Notes: generated by a model not told the origin, from the sequence alone. Shown: positions 27,368-37,528, numbered from the stretch's first letter. The stretch is 64,000 bases of DNA from a bacterium (GCA_021832345.1 JAKBKY010000002.1:248001-312000), one strand, 5' to 3'. Numbers and translations are program-made.

Positions 27368-27781
27368 CTACAATGGCGTGCGCTGGTTTTCGATGTACTG
27401 CTTGATGATCGCCAGGGGCGCTCCTCCGCAGGAAGCGGCGAAGTAGCTAGGCGACCACAAGACGCCCTTCCAATAGCGCCTCACAAGAGTGGGGTACTGC
27501 TTGCGCAACAGGCGCGACGAAACGCCCTTCAAGCTATTCACCAGCGCCGACAGGGCCACTTTCGGCGGGTAGTTCACGAGTAGGTGAACGTGATCGTCTT
27601 CCCCGTCGAACTCGGCGAGCGAAGCCTCAAAGTCGTGGCAGACGTTCTCGAAGATGGGGCGCATCGCGTCGAGGATCGCTTTGCTGAAAACGTGGCGACG
27701 ATATTTCGCAACAAAGACCAAATGAACGTGAAGCGCGAATATGCAATGCCGTCCGGTGCGAATTTCACTTGTATGAGCCAT
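27368..27781 (-). CDS. tnpA: IS200-type Y1 (HUH) transposase
   Basis: A 137-residue single-strand transposase. The HUH motif is in EDDHVHLLVNYPP and the nucleophilic tyrosine in IIKQYIENQ; both are present, so the enzyme looks intact. ATG 27781 was chosen by family length. It acts on the hairpins at the element ends. It diverges from tnpB, with only 22 bp between the starts. Confidence 0.9.
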   Translation of the reverse strand: MAHTSEIRTGRHCIFALHVHLVFVAKYRRHVFSKAILDAMRPIFENVCHDFEASLAEFDGEDDHVHLLVNYPPKVALSALVNSLKGVSSRLLRKQYPTLVRRYWKGVLWSPSYFAASCGGAPLAIIKQYIENQRTPL

Positions 27782-27803
27782 GGACCAATGGTAACATAAG
27801 AAT

Positions 27804-28994
27804 GTGACGCGTCGCCAGGGGTATCGCTTTCGACTCAAGCCGATCCAGGCCGAAGCTGCGCTCTTGCGCCGATTCGTCGGCTGCTCGCGCTTCGTCTGGA
27901 ACGAGGTGCTCGCGCTCAACGAGATTCGGCACGAGTGCGGCGAAAAGCGCCTGGGCTATAAAGCCATGTGCGAGTACCTGGTCTACCTCAAAGGCGAGTA
28001 CCCGTTCTTGCGTGAGGTCCATTCTCAACCGTTGCAACAGACGCTCAAAGACCTTGCGACAGCGTATCACCGCGCGTTCGATCCCAAGCTTTCGGCACGA
28101 TTCCCACGGTTCAAGAAGCGCGGACGACCGCAGAGCATCCGATTTCCGCAGGGCTTTGTCATCGATGGCAGCGGCATCTCTCTGCCAAAGATCGGCTGGA
28201 TCGGTTTTCGCAAGAGCCGCGAGATCGAGGGAACGCCCAAGAACGTCACGGTATCGAGCGACGGCAACCATTGGTACGTCACGATTCAAACGCAGCGCGA
28301 GGTGTCCGAGCCGGTTCACGCCTCGACCTCAGCGGTCGGGATCGACCTGGGCGTAGTGCGGTTCGCCGCCCTTTCGGATGGCACGTTCGTCCAAGGCGCG
28401 AACGCCTTCAAGAAGTTCGAGAAGCGCCTGGCCTTCTATCAGCGCCGGATGGCGCGCAAGGTCAAGTTTTCAGCCAATTGGCGCAAGGCAAGAGCGAAGG
28501 TTTCACGCCTGCAACGCAAGGCCGCGAATCTTCGCAACGACATGCTCCATAAAGCCAGTACGACGATCGGCAAGAACCACGCGGTCGTCGTGATGGAAGA
28601 CCTGCGGATCACCAACATGACGGCATCGGCGAAAGGGACGCTCGAAGACCCCGGCACGAATGTCCGCGCCAAGAGCGGGCTCAACCGGCGCATCCTCGAC
28701 CAAGGCTGGGGCGAGTTCCGGCGTCAACTCGGCTACAAACTCGAATGGAGCGGCGGGACGCTGCTGCTGGTCGATCCGCGCAACACAAGCCGAACCTGCG
28801 CACAATGCGGTCATGTGAGCCGCGAGAATCGGCAAACGCAAGCGGCGTTTCGATGCGTTGTGTGCGGCCACGCGAGCAACGCCGATACGAACGCCGCAAT
28901 CAACATCCTCCGAAGGGCTGGATCGGCCCGGATCGCCTGTGGAGATTCGCCGTTGGGCGAGTCGTCGAAGCAGGAAACTCAGCGTGTCGCATGA
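27804..28994 (+). CDS. tnpB: TnpB RNA-guided nuclease (OrfB)
   Basis: A 396-residue TnpB. The RuvC catalytic residues are visible: Asp in AVGIDLGVVRF, Glu in VVVMEDLRI and Asp in SNADTNAAINI. The zinc ribbon is CAQCGH...CVVCGH. Length and motifs suggest an active nuclease guided by an omega RNA from the right end. TnpB helps keep the element in place by cutting empty donor sites. It starts with GTG. Confidence 0.92.
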   Translation: MTRRQGYRFRLKPIQAEAALLRRFVGCSRFVWNEVLALNEIRHECGEKRLGYKAMCEYLVYLKGEYPFLREVHSQPLQQTLKDLATAYHRAFDPKLSARFPRFKKRGRPQSIRFPQGFVIDGSGISLPKIGWIGFRKSREIEGTPKNVTVSSDGNHWYVTIQTQREVSEPVHASTSAVGIDLGVVRFAALSDGTFVQGANAFKKFEKRLAFYQRRMARKVKFSANWRKARAKVSRLQRKAANLRNDMLHKASTTIGKNHAVVVMEDLRITNMTASAKGTLEDPGTNVRAKSGLNRRILDQGWGEFRRQLGYKLEWSGGTLLLVDPRNTSRTCAQCGHVSRENRQTQAAFRCVVCGHASNADTNAAINILRRAGSARIACGDSPLGESSKQETQRVA

Positions 28995-29039
28995 GCGATA
29001 CGTGGAAGAATCCTCGGCCGTCGCCGGGGAGTAGTTCAA
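28850..29039 (+). ncRNA. Predicted omega RNA region of TnpB
   Basis: By analogy with ISDra2, the 3' part of tnpB and the right end form the guide RNA scaffold, ending at the element boundary (29039); the guide is the flank from 29040. The terminal hairpin at 29012-29029 would be its last structured part. The boundaries are inferred, and the left end is arbitrary. Confidence 0.35.
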
Positions 29040-29977
29040 CGGAAGCGCAGCCTATGGGGCGGGCAAAACTTCCAGTGTGGGGGGCAGACTAGCTGTTGCG
29101 TGGCAGACGCCCCGTTTCTTCCCGTACGGCTCTGGTGCAGTACCGGGCCGCAGCCGCCCTTATATTGATCGTAGAAGCCGTTGTAGGAGAGCGGCGTTCC
29201 GCAGGCGACGTTGGGATTGAGGTTGCCGAAGAGTGTCGGGTCTTGAGCGAACTCGGCCTTTAGGGCGTTTATCCGTTCCTGATCGGTTGGGTGATTGGAC
29301 AGAAATTCGGAGGGATTCGGCATAGCACTGTTTTTGAAGGCTCTCATCAGCCACACCATCCCCCAGGAATCCAAGCCTGCCTGCGCACAGGTGATGGCGC
29401 CTTTGTGATCGGCGTTCTGCTCGACCGCACGAGAGAAATGCAGCGACTCCAAGTTGGCGGCGATGTTGATCGCTCCATAGGCCAGACCACCCTCAGCCTT
29501 GCCGAAAATCAACGATGCAATGCCGGCATACAGGCCCAGTTGCTGATTCTTCGCGTAGAGGTTCATCACGTCGTTGTGGATATCGTGCGACGTTTCATGG
29601 CACAGAACGCCGGCGAGCTCTTCCTTGTTCTTCACGAAGTGCATCATCGCGATTGTGACATAGACGTTTCCACCGGGAACGGCAAAGGCGTTCGGAGCGG
29701 CTTGGTTGACCAGAATGAAGTGAAACGGCACAAAATACTGCGGATCGGCGATCGCGGCAATGCGCTGCGCGATCGGATCGAGAATCTTGTAGTAGGGCGA
29801 GCTTGTGATAATCTCGCCTTTTTGCTGTAGACTCTGGTACTCTTGCCGGCCGATCTGCAGCTCTTGCTGTTGTTCTTGCGTGTAGGCGAGCGCCGGCGCA
29901 GCGGCCCCCAGCGTAAGGAGCATCGCCATCGTCACGGCCAGAAAGCGTCTCGCCGACGTCGCAGTTCTTCCAAGCAT
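29036..29977 (-). CDS. M48-family metallopeptidase, exported
   Basis: About 313 residues. Signal peptide FLAVTMAMLLTLGAAAPALA; zinc motif HETSHDIHND (HExxH in variant form H-E-T-S-H), and third ligand Glu in VEQNADHKGA. It is a BepA/LoiP-like protease acting in the envelope. ATG 29977 was chosen by signal peptide. The last codons (CGT TGA) are formed by the edge of the insertion sequence; without it they would be CGG TAA, giving the same protein. Confidence 0.85.
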   Translation of the reverse strand: MLGRTATSARRFLAVTMAMLLTLGAAAPALAYTQEQQQELQIGRQEYQSLQQKGEIITSSPYYKILDPIAQRIAAIADPQYFVPFHFILVNQAAPNAFAVPGGNVYVTIAMMHFVKNKEELAGVLCHETSHDIHNDVMNLYAKNQQLGLYAGIASLIFGKAEGGLAYGAINIAANLESLHFSRAVEQNADHKGAITCAQAGLDSWGMVWLMRAFKNSAMPNPSEFLSNHPTDQERINALKAEFAQDPTLFGNLNPNVACGTPLSYNGFYDQYKGGCGPVLHQSRTGRNGASATQQLVCPPHWKFCPPHRLRFR

Positions 29978-30011
29978 CTCTGCTATCGTACCCCCATCTA
30001 GGGAAGTCAAC

Positions 30012-30049
30012 GAAAAAACGAAGAGCGTCCTCTCGCAAGAGGGCGCTCT
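30012..30049 (-). terminator. Intrinsic terminator of nrdJ
   Basis: On the minus strand, AGAGCGCCCTCT-TGCG-AGAGGACGCTCT is an almost perfect 12-bp stem, followed by TCGTTTTTT. It lies 33 bp after the nrdJ stop codon. Confidence 0.85.
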
Positions 30050-30082
30050 GTTGCTTGAGCCGCCGGTTGGCCGAACCTTGTT

Positions 30083-33000
30083 TTAGCTACATCCGCTGGT
30101 CGACCCGCACGAATCGCACTTCTCGCACGAGCCGTTGCGCACCATCGTGAGTTGGCCGCATTCGCTGCAGGCGTTGCCGGTATAGCCCTTCGCTCTTGCA
30201 GCGTTGACGGCATCCGCACGCGCAATCGTTGCCACTGAGGCGCTCATCGTGGCCGACGGCCCCGGCCTAGGAGTCGAAGGGGTGACAGGGGCCGTGGTTG
30301 CGGGGCCGCTCGGTGTCTCGCCCTGGGTTGGATGAAGGTGCGTGCTGACCGGGTGCAGGCGTTCCTGAACGCCCACAGGACGAACGCGCACCTCTTGCTT
30401 CTCTTCGGCGATGTACTCATCGCTTGTTTCCGGACCCATCGCATCCATCTCCATGCTGGGTTGAACATGTGCGAGGTCGTAGCGGCCGAGATAGCTCACG
30501 GCAAGTTCGCGGAAGATGTAGTCGAGGATGGACGTCGACATCTTGATGTGATCGTGTCCCACGACCGGGCCGTTGGGTTCAAAGCGCGTAAAGGTGAACG
30601 CCTCAACGAACTCCTCGAGCGGTACCCCGTGTTGTAAGCCGAGCGAGATCGCGATGGCGAAGTTGTTCATCAACGACCGGAACGCAGCCCCCTCCTTGTG
30701 CATGTCGATGAAGATCTCGCCGAGCTGGCCGCCTTCGTACTCCCCGGTGCGCAAGTAGACCTTATGTCCGCCGATGATCGCCTTCTGCGTGTAGCCGCTG
30801 CGGCGCTCCGGAAGGCGGCGGCGCTTGGCGATGTATCGATAGACGATCGTTTCAGCAACTTGAAGCGGTTGCCGATAGGGACGTTGCGGCGGCGATTCGT
30901 CGTGCTCGGTCATATCGCCGCCAAGATCGTAGCTGGCAGCCAGCGGCTGCGAGAGCTTCGAGCCGTCGCGGTAGAGCGCGACGGCCTTGACCATCCGCTC
31001 CCAGGCGTAGCGATAGGCTTCCTTAACGTCGGTAATCGTGGCCGTCTGAGGGAAGTTGATCGTCTTGCTGATGGCGCCCGTGACGAAGGGTTGCGCGGCC
31101 GCCATCATATCGACATGCGCCAGCGGGCGAATAAAACGTGAACCGTACTTACCGCACGGCGTGGCGCAATCGAAGACGGGCAGGTGCTCGTCGTTTAAAT
31201 ACGGAGCACCCTCGAGCGTCATCCGCCCGCAGATGTGTGCCGAGGCTTCTTCAATCTGCTGCGCGGTGAAGAGGAGGCCATCGCGTAGCAGCGAGAAGTT
31301 CCAGTCGTTGAGTTGTTCGTCCGTGAAGCCGAGGTTCGACCGGCAGAACTCTTCACCGAGGACAAACTTGTTGAAGACAAACGGCAGCTCGAAGGCACTG
31401 GGCAGGGCCGACTCTAAGCGCGCAATCGCCGCGTCGTCGAAGCCCTTAGCCTGCAGGGTTGCTCGGTTGATGTGCGGCGCTCCATCGAGGTGCCCGGTCC
31501 CTTTCGCGTAGGTTTCGATTGCGGTAATCTGCTCTTCGCTATAGCCAAGCTTGCGCAACGCGGCTTCAACGGATTGGTTAACGATCTTAAAGTAGCCGCC
31601 GCCTGCGAGTTTCTTGAACTTCACCAGGGCAAAGTCCGGTTCGATGCCGGTGGTGTCGCAGTCCATCACCAAGCCGATCGTGCCGGTCGGTGCGATCACC
31701 GTCGTTTGAGCGTTGCGGAATCCGGCCACTTCGCCGATCGCCAGCGCATCATCCCACATCCGGCGGGCCAGGGCCCAGGTCTCTTGCGTGAAGAGTGTCG
31801 GTGCGTGCGTCACCGGCGGAATCTGCAAGCCCTCATACTCGGCACACGGCGCCTGATAGGCTGCCCGCCGATGATTGCGGATCACCCGCAGCATGCCGGC
31901 GGCGTTTGGTGTATAGCGGGGGAATGCTCCTAGCTGCTGCGCCATCTCCGCAGAGCAACGATAGGCCGCTCCCGTCATGAGCGCCGTAATGGCGGCGCAC
32001 CACGCGAAACCCTCTTCGGAATCGTACGGTAGCCCCATGCGCATCAACAACGTGCCGAGATTAGCATACCCTAAGCCTAAGGTGCGGAAGTCGTAGGACC
32101 TCTGTGCGATCGCCGGCGACGGGAACTGTGCCATCAACACGCTGATCTCAAGGGTGATCGTCCAGATGCGAGCGGCCTGTGCAAAGCGCGCCGCGTCAAA
32201 GTCGCCCCGTTCATTTTGAAAGGTGACCAGGTTCAGACTTGCGAGATTACACGCAGTATCGTCAAGGAAGAGATACTCCGAGCATGGGTTACTGGCATTG
32301 ATGCGACCGTCGCTGGGGCACGTGTGCCATTCGTTGATCGTCGTATCGTACTGGACACCGGGATCGGCACATTGCCAGGCGGCGACCGCAATTTTCTCCC
32401 ACAACTCTTGCGCCGGGATGGAACGTGCTACGCCGCCGTCGGTACGGCGAATCAGATCGAAGTCCTCGTCCGCATCAAGACGCGCGAAAAACTCATTGGA
32501 GATACGAATCGAGTTATTGGAGTTCTGCCCCGAAACGGTACCGTAGGCTTCGCCGTCCCAGTTCACGTCATAGGAATCCACTTCGAGGGCCGTATACCCT
32601 TGCTTGGCATAGTCGAGCGCGTACTGGATATTGCCTTGTGGAATGCCCGCTGCGACCGCATCGCGCAAGGCCCGTTTCAGCGAAGCGTTCATGCGCGGAT
32701 CCAGGCGCGCTTCAGGCGGAAGACTCGCCTCATGCGCGGCGCTCATGATTGCGCTCAAGTGGCGTTGGGTCGCGATGGAGCCCGCGACCAGATCGGAGAC
32801 TTTCTGTTCCTCGCGCACCTTCCAGGTGACGAACTGTTCGATGTCGGGATGGTCGATGTCGAGAACGACCATCTTGGCCGCGCGCCGCGTGGTGCCGCCG
32901 GATTTGATCGCCCCGGCCGCGCGGTCGCCGACGCGCAGAAAGGACATCAAGCCGGACGACGTTCCGCCGCCGGAGAGCCGTTCCCCGACGCCGCGGATCT

Positions 33001-35140
33001 TGGAGAAGTTCGACCCCGTATTATGGATCACCACGAGACCGTGTTCCCCGGCGAGATACGTGTTGGTCGAGCGCGTGGTCAAATCATTGAACGCGACATC
33101 GACCTCAACGGGAGTGACTTCCGTGACAAACGCCACGCCTTCGGCGACGAAGCGCAGTTGCTCGAGGTCCGCATCGATCTCGTTTTCCGGCTTTGCAGCA
33201 ATCGCCGCTAACACTTTCTGGGGATTTACGATCCCTTCGTAAACCAGGCGGCCCACGTGAAACGTAGCGTCCCCCGACATTCCGTGCAGGCCGTATTGAT
33301 CACGATGCGGGAACAGCTTTTGCGCGAGATCGGGAGCGACGGGAAGACAATACTTGCGGAATCCGCGTTCGTCGTTCCGTTCGAGCGCGCCGATATGTTT
33401 GGTCGTAGCGAGGTTTGCGATGATGTTGCTCCGCAGGCGCATCGCCGTCGACTTGCGGATGATCGTTGCCGAATAGTAGCCGCCGTTGAATATGACACCG
33501 CCGCCCAATCCCAAGAGCGACGCCATGCCGGCGATCTCTTCGACGAACGACTTGCAGACCGACGTATACGTTGCGCGACCACCTTGCACGGTCCCATCGG
33601 AGTCGATCAGACCGGCAAGAAACGCCTCCTGGATGTGAGCATTCGCTGGCTTGATGAATGAAGGCACCTCCAGGGTTTTTGACTTGCTGCCCGGCGTGTG
33701 GACAACCGATGCGAAAAACTCGCAAGCTGCTATGCGCGTGCAGGTCAGCGAAAGGCACTTTGTTGGAAAGCCGGGGCGATCGTCCGCGCGAATTGCCGAC
33801 TTTGCGCTAAATCGCTCCAGCAGAATCCGGGCGACTTTTTCCAGTGATTCGCGATCTTCATCGTAGAAGCGGAGGCGGAGCTTCCTATAGTAATACGTTC
33901 CGTACGGACGGTCTACGCGCGTGCGTCGTTCATTCAGTGAGCCATCGCCCAGGAAGTATCCGACAAGCCATGCAAGATCTTCGTCGATCGTAACCGAGGC
34001 GACTTGAGCCGAGCGATAGCGCGTATACGTGTATGAAATTTGAGGGATTCTTTTGCGCAGTTCGACCAAGCGGCGCGATGTGCTATTCGGCCCGATCACG
34101 GCATCGCCGGCGCGCAACGCATCCGCCCGGCGCTCGCCGATCTTCTCCCCGTCCCATACCATGAACGGATGCCAAGCGGACACCGTCGCTCGGGCGCCCG
34201 TATCAAACTTCACGGTAATCTTGTCGTCTCTTGCGACATCATAGGACCACACGCGCTCGATGATATCTTCAACGATCCGTCCGCTCTCTCCATCGAGGGA
34301 AAACGTCTTTAAACCAAGATCGCCGATATCGACATATCGACCTTTCCCGTCGAACTCGTGAACCGGGCGCTTTCGCGACATCTCCGCGAAAAAGTCGCCG
34401 ATGCGTATGAGTCCGCGCCCGGCCACCGGTACAAGCGAACGTTCCGAAACGCAGCCGCTGCCGAACTTGAAGATCCGCGCCTCACGGACCCAGAGATCCA
34501 TGATGCCGCCCTCGTTGACGAGATCGTCGTCGACGCTTTGGATGAAACATGCATGCGGAGCCGGATGCTCGTATGCGCTCGTCGAGCGCGTCAGCTCGGC
34601 GCTACGGGGATCGACGAAGTAGTGCCCTTGCGCCGGCCCCGAGATACCGTACGCCCAATGCAGGCCCGTGTTAAACCATTGCGGAGAGTTGGGCGCGCCG
34701 ATCTGCCGCGCCAGCATCGCGCACATCTCGTCGTAGTAGGCGCGCGCGTCATCTTCGGTGTCGAAGTAGCCGTGCTTCCAGCCCCAATACGTCCAGCACC
34801 CGGAGAGACGGTGAAAGACCTGGCGCGAGTCAAGCTCGGCACCGAACTGGTCGTGGCGCGGCACCTCCCGCAGACGCTGCTCGTCCGGGGCGCTACGCCA
34901 GAGCCACTGCGGCACGCCGTCCTCCGGCAGCGCCGTTGTAAAGCGCGGTACACCCGCCTTGCGGCAGTACTTTTGCGCTAGAACATCGACGGCGACCTGG
35001 CTCCAGGTGGTCGGGACCATCACGTTCTCGGCCTCAAAGATCACCGAGCCGTCGGGGTTGACGATGCGCGAGGCACGTCCCTCGAAGGTGACTCCGGCGT
35101 ACGGCTCGCCGGGCTGGGAGTAGGTGCGGCGGACGTTCAC
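30083..35140 (-). CDS. nrdJ: Vitamin B12-dependent ribonucleotide reductase, interrupted by an intein
   Basis: A 1685-codon gene; without the 478-residue intein the product is about 1207 residues, normal for long NrdJ. The extein reads RIFKFGSG then [19 protein letters not shown], the uninterrupted form of the family. Active-site segments [11 protein letters not shown] and [15 protein letters not shown] are present. The C-terminus has a TSCPD-type domain and a CSECG...CEKCDSCG cysteine cluster. It makes deoxynucleotides using adenosylcobalamin, without oxygen dependence. It starts GTG with AGGAG 7 bp upstream. Confidence 0.95.
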   Translation of the reverse strand: MNVRRTYSQPGEPYAGVTFEGRASRIVNPDGSVIFEAENVMVPTTWSQVAVDVLAQKYCRKAGVPRFTTALPEDGVPQWLWRSAPDEQRLREVPRHDQFGAELDSRQVFHRLSGCWTYWGWKHGYFDTEDDARAYYDEMCAMLARQIGAPNSPQWFNTGLHWAYGISGPAQGHYFVDPRSAELTRSTSAYEHPAPHACFIQSVDDDLVNEGGIMDLWVREARIFKFGSGCVSERSLVPVAGRGLIRIGDFFAEMSRKRPVHEFDGKGRYVDIGDLGLKTFSLDGESGRIVEDIIERVWSYDVARDDKITVKFDTGARATVSAWHPFMVWDGEKIGERRADALRAGDAVIGPNSTSRRLVELRKRIPQISYTYTRYRSAQVASVTIDEDLAWLVGYFLGDGSLNERRTRVDRPYGTYYYRKLRLRFYDEDRESLEKVARILLERFSAKSAIRADDRPGFPTKCLSLTCTRIAACEFFASVVHTPGSKSKTLEVPSFIKPANAHIQEAFLAGLIDSDGTVQGGRATYTSVCKSFVEEIAGMASLLGLGGGVIFNGGYYSATIIRKSTAMRLRSNIIANLATTKHIGALERNDERGFRKYCLPVAPDLAQKLFPHRDQYGLHGMSGDATFHVGRLVYEGIVNPQKVLAAIAAKPENEIDADLEQLRFVAEGVAFVTEVTPVEVDVAFNDLTTRSTNTYLAGEHGLVVIHNTGSNFSKIRGVGERLSGGGTSSGLMSFLRVGDRAAGAIKSGGTTRRAAKMVVLDIDHPDIEQFVTWKVREEQKVSDLVAGSIATQRHLSAIMSAAHEASLPPEARLDPRMNASLKRALRDAVAAGIPQGNIQYALDYAKQGYTALEVDSYDVNWDGEAYGTVSGQNSNNSIRISNEFFARLDADEDFDLIRRTDGGVARSIPAQELWEKIAVAAWQCADPGVQYDTTINEWHTCPSDGRINASNPCSEYLFLDDTACNLASLNLVTFQNERGDFDAARFAQAARIWTITLEISVLMAQFPSPAIAQRSYDFRTLGLGYANLGTLLMRMGLPYDSEEGFAWCAAITALMTGAAYRCSAEMAQQLGAFPRYTPNAAGMLRVIRNHRRAAYQAPCAEYEGLQIPPVTHAPTLFTQETWALARRMWDDALAIGEVAGFRNAQTTVIAPTGTIGLVMDCDTTGIEPDFALVKFKKLAGGGYFKIVNQSVEAALRKLGYSEEQITAIETYAKGTGHLDGAPHINRATLQAKGFDDAAIARLESALPSAFELPFVFNKFVLGEEFCRSNLGFTDEQLNDWNFSLLRDGLLFTAQQIEEASAHICGRMTLEGAPYLNDEHLPVFDCATPCGKYGSRFIRPLAHVDMMAAAQPFVTGAISKTINFPQTATITDVKEAYRYAWERMVKAVALYRDGSKLSQPLAASYDLGGDMTEHDESPPQRPYRQPLQVAETIVYRYIAKRRRLPERRSGYTQKAIIGGHKVYLRTGEYEGGQLGEIFIDMHKEGAAFRSLMNNFAIAISLGLQHGVPLEEFVEAFTFTRFEPNGPVVGHDHIKMSTSILDYIFRELAVSYLGRYDLAHVQPSMEMDAMGPETSDEYIAEEKQEVRVRPVGVQERLHPVSTHLHPTQGETPSGPATTAPVTPSTPRPGPSATMSASVATIARADAVNAARAKGYTGNACSECGQLTMVRNGSCEKCDSCGSTSGCS
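33020..34453 (-). other. Intein with LAGLIDADG homing endonuclease in NrdJ
   Basis: Residues 230-707 of the precursor. It starts with Cys ([14 protein letters not shown]), has a Hint block B with SAWHPF, and ends with VVIHN before an extein Thr, all the residues needed for splicing. Two LAGLIDADG motifs, [12 protein letters not shown] and [12 protein letters not shown], indicate a homing endonuclease that could still be active (acidic residues in both). The insertion point, GSG/TGSN in the NrdJ active domain, is a known type of hot spot. Confidence 0.93.
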
Positions 35141-35233
35141 AACAACGCTCCTGTGGGGCTATGCAGGGATGAACAACTTCGGCGGCCGATTACGAACACC
35201 TGTTCGCGTGGTGAGGACGCCGTCATCACCTTG

Positions 35234-35279
35234 GGCACCAATTGTGCCACGATTTCGACGATAGCACAAGATATTGGGG
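35234..35279 (-). promoter_or_regulatory. Possible pair of NrdR boxes upstream of nrdJ
   Basis: CCCCAATATCTTGTG (35265-35279, minus strand) fits the NrdR core CwATATaTwG at nine of ten positions. A palindromic GGCACCAATTGTGCC lies at 35234-35248. Their centres are 31 bp apart, the usual spacing for tandem NrdR boxes, though the second is a weak match. No nrdR gene is in the window. Apart from this, 35141-35430 has no gene. Confidence 0.4.
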
Positions 35280-35430
35280 TCTCAACTCGGGACTCCTTGC
35301 GGATCGACTGCGAATAACGACAAAAATCTGAGGATGAGCACCTGGATCAGGGGGAAAAGGTGTGGCCTACGTGCGCGTCCTGTGGATACTTCCGAGGATA
35401 GTGCGAACAACTTCACCGAATCCGTCCTGC

Positions 35431-35916
35431 ATGTTTGGTCCCGATCACTTTGCCGTGCGTCTGATCGATGTCTCCCTCGATGAACTCGACGCCGCCGGCG
35501 TTCGGGGGCTGATTCTCGATTTGGATAATACGCTTGTGGCCTTTCGCACAAGCGAGCTTGAGGAGGCTTGCGTTGCCTGGATCGAGAGCGCCAGGCGGCG
35601 TGGCTTCTCCATGGTGATGCTCTCGAATAACTTCTCGCAACGTGTCAACGATATCGCGACGCGCCTGGACATCCCGTGCGTCCCGAACGCCCTCAAACCG
35701 TTGCCCTTCGGCTTTCTACGCGCCTTGCGCACGCTTGCGTTGCCTCGCGCAGCGGTAGCGGTGGTCGGCGACCAACTCTTCACCGACGTCTTGGGTGGAA
35801 AGCTCTGCGGTCTGCGGACGATCCTGACCGAGCCGATCGAAGCCGCAGAGTTTCCGCTCACTCGCGTCTTTCGATTCCTCGAGCGCCTGGTCTTACCGCA
35901 GCGGCGCCCGCTATGA
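35431..35916 (+). CDS. yqeG: YqeG-family HAD IIIA phosphatase
   Basis: A 161-residue HAD hydrolase. Motif I is LILDLDNTLVAF (usual DLDNTL), motif II MLSNN and motif III VGDQLFTDVLGG. The start was set to ATG 35431, which gives the typical N-terminal length; the frame continues upstream. It is widespread beside aroE, and probably acts on a phosphatidylglycerophosphate-like or nucleotide substrate. It overlaps aroE by 4 bp (ATGA). Confidence 0.88.
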   Translation: MFGPDHFAVRLIDVSLDELDAAGVRGLILDLDNTLVAFRTSELEEACVAWIESARRRGFSMVMLSNNFSQRVNDIATRLDIPCVPNALKPLPFGFLRALRTLALPRAAVAVVGDQLFTDVLGGKLCGLRTILTEPIEAAEFPLTRVFRFLERLVLPQRRPL

Positions 35917-36647
35917 AACTCGCGTTGATCGGCGACCCCGTCGAGCATAGTCGAAGCCCGCGTTTACATCAAGCATTTCTCCAGGAAGCCGGCATCGACG
36001 GTACGTACGTCGCGATTTCGGTTCCGCGCGGCAACGCCGTGACCATCGTGCGCCGCATGCGTCTCGACGGCTACACCGGGTGCAACGTCACGTATCCGCT
36101 GAAAGAAGAAGTCCTCCGCGGATGCGACATCCTCGACGAAGAAGCGCAACGCGTCCAAGCGGTAAACACCATCTTCTTCGGGCGTTCTATCCTCGGGACA
36201 ACGACCGACGGCATCGGCGCGCGCGTAGCGTTGGAGGCGCTCATCGACGAGCCGGTGTCGCTCAAGCGTATCGGCGTGCTCGGCAGCGGTGCAACGGCAC
36301 GAGCGATTCTCTCTCAGCTCCATGAAACCGACGCCTATAGTTATGTGTGGGCACGCAACGCCGACCGCACGGCAGAGCTCTGCTCTCGGTTCGAGGCAGA
36401 GCCGTGGCCGCCGGAGAACCCGCCGGAGATCATCGTCAGCACGCTCCCACCGGAGGCTCGATTACCGGCAGATATTCTCGAGCAACTGGCCTGCGCAGAT
36501 CTCGTTATGGATGTGAACTACGGGCCGCGCGCCACGCTCGGGCGCATCCTCGGACGCGAAGTTGTTACCGGAGAAGCGATGCTCCAAGCCCAAGCGCGCG
36601 CATCCTTCGACTTTTGGCTCGCGCACGTCGATAACGTCGTCGAATGA
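35913..36647 (+). CDS. aroE: Shikimate dehydrogenase
   Basis: A 244-residue protein. MKLALIGDPVEHSRSPRLHQ is the classic N-terminus, with the catalytic Lys in NVTYPLKEEV, Asp in TTTDGIGARV and GSGATARAI for NADP. It reduces 3-dehydroshikimate in aromatic amino-acid synthesis. It is slightly short (usual 270-290), with a compact C-terminal helix. It overlaps the next gene by 4 bp. Confidence 0.93.
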   Translation: MKLALIGDPVEHSRSPRLHQAFLQEAGIDGTYVAISVPRGNAVTIVRRMRLDGYTGCNVTYPLKEEVLRGCDILDEEAQRVQAVNTIFFGRSILGTTTDGIGARVALEALIDEPVSLKRIGVLGSGATARAILSQLHETDAYSYVWARNADRTAELCSRFEAEPWPPENPPEIIVSTLPPEARLPADILEQLACADLVMDVNYGPRATLGRILGREVVTGEAMLQAQARASFDFWLAHVDNVVE

Positions 36648-37528
36648 GTCATCCTCACGGCGCGCACGCGCGCGAAACGCAGGCCTTGCGCGTGGCGTTC
36701 TTCGCGACGCTCGCCATCCTCCTCGTCGAAGCGTTCGGCGGTTGGTACGCCGGCAGTTTAGCCTTGCTGGCGGACGCCGCACATATGGCAACCGATGCCG
36801 CCGCCGCAGGGCTCGCGCTCTGGGCGGCCGCCGTCGCCTCGCGAGCGCCCGATGATGTCATGACCTACGGCTACGGCCGAGCCAAGGTCCTGGCGGCGCT
36901 GGCCAATGCGGCGGCACTGATCCTGGTCGTGACCATCTTGGTCTGGGCTGCCGTGCTTCGCCTGGCCGATCCGACCCCGGTGCGACTCTATGCGATGATC
37001 GCCGTCCCTGCGGCCGCGCTGATCGCCAACCTCCTCCTCTCGCTCTACCTAGCTCGACGCGGCGGCGGATCGCTCAACGTCCGGGTGGTGATCGCCCACG
37101 TGGCAGGGGATGCGGCCATCTCGTTCGGGGTCATCGTCGCCGGAATCCTGATCGCCGTCACCGGTCGCGCGGTCATCGACCCGATCGTGTCGCTCGCGGC
37201 CAGCGCCATCGTCGCCTACTCCGCCTGGGGATTAGTGCGCGAGTCGCTCGGCGTCCTCATGGAAGCCGCCCCGAGAGAGGTTCGACTGCCGGAGGTCCGC
37301 GCCGCGCTGCTAGCCCTCGACGACGTGGGGGGAGTGCACGATCTGCACTGCTGGACCCTGGCCGACGGGCGCATCGCCGCGAGCCTGCACGTCGCCGTGC
37401 CCGAGCAGACTCTCGCCCGCGCACCCGATCTGGTCGTCCGGGTCAAGCAGATCCTGAACGCCAAGTTTGCCATCGCTCATGCGACCGTCGAGGTCGAGTG
37501 CGACGACTGTGCCAGCGTCTGCCACTAG
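36644..37528 (+). CDS. Cation diffusion facilitator (zinc/cadmium efflux type)
   Basis: A 294-residue CDF protein with six helices. The metal site reads LLADAAHMATDAAA in helix 2 and VIAHVAGDAAISFG in helix 5. A His-rich N-terminus (MSHPHGAHARE) and cytoplasmic C-terminal domain follow the family plan. It exports Zn or similar divalent ions using the proton gradient. Its TAG stop at 37526-37528 lies in the CTAG that borders repeat B1. Confidence 0.92.
   Translation: MSHPHGAHARETQALRVAFFATLAILLVEAFGGWYAGSLALLADAAHMATDAAAAGLALWAAAVASRAPDDVMTYGYGRAKVLAALANAAALILVVTILVWAAVLRLADPTPVRLYAMIAVPAAALIANLLLSLYLARRGGGSLNVRVVIAHVAGDAAISFGVIVAGILIAVTGRAVIDPIVSLAASAIVAYSAWGLVRESLGVLMEAAPREVRLPEVRAALLALDDVGGVHDLHCWTLADGRIAASLHVAVPEQTLARAPDLVVRVKQILNAKFAIAHATVEVECDDCASVCH

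Larger units (their letters stand above)
27307..29039 (+). mobile_element. IS200/IS605-family insertion sequence with tnpA and tnpB
   Basis: Divergent tnpA (27368-27781) and tnpB (27804-28994). Subterminal hairpins share the same stem: CCTCGGC at 27323-27329 with GCCGGGG at 27336-27342 on the left, and CCTCGGC at 29012-29018 with GCCGGGG at 29023-29029 on the right. The left flank ends in TTAC (27303-27306), and the element ends GTAGTTCAA with TCAA at 29036-29039. TTAC and TCAA are the cleavage tetranucleotides described for IS608. There is no target duplication, as expected for the family. CGGAAGCG follows both TTAC and TCAA, so the left boundary could be off by 8 bp. Confidence 0.85.

Noticed and set aside
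32216-33211. Long open frame (331 codons) on the + strand inside nrdJ
   Set aside because: It lies antisense to a clearly recognised extein and intein; high-GC coding sequence often gives such shadows, and it has no recognisable motif or ribosome-binding site.
35141-35430. Possible cobalamin riboswitch upstream of nrdJ
   Set aside because: No B12-box-like conserved sequence is seen; the region holds NrdR-like sites instead.
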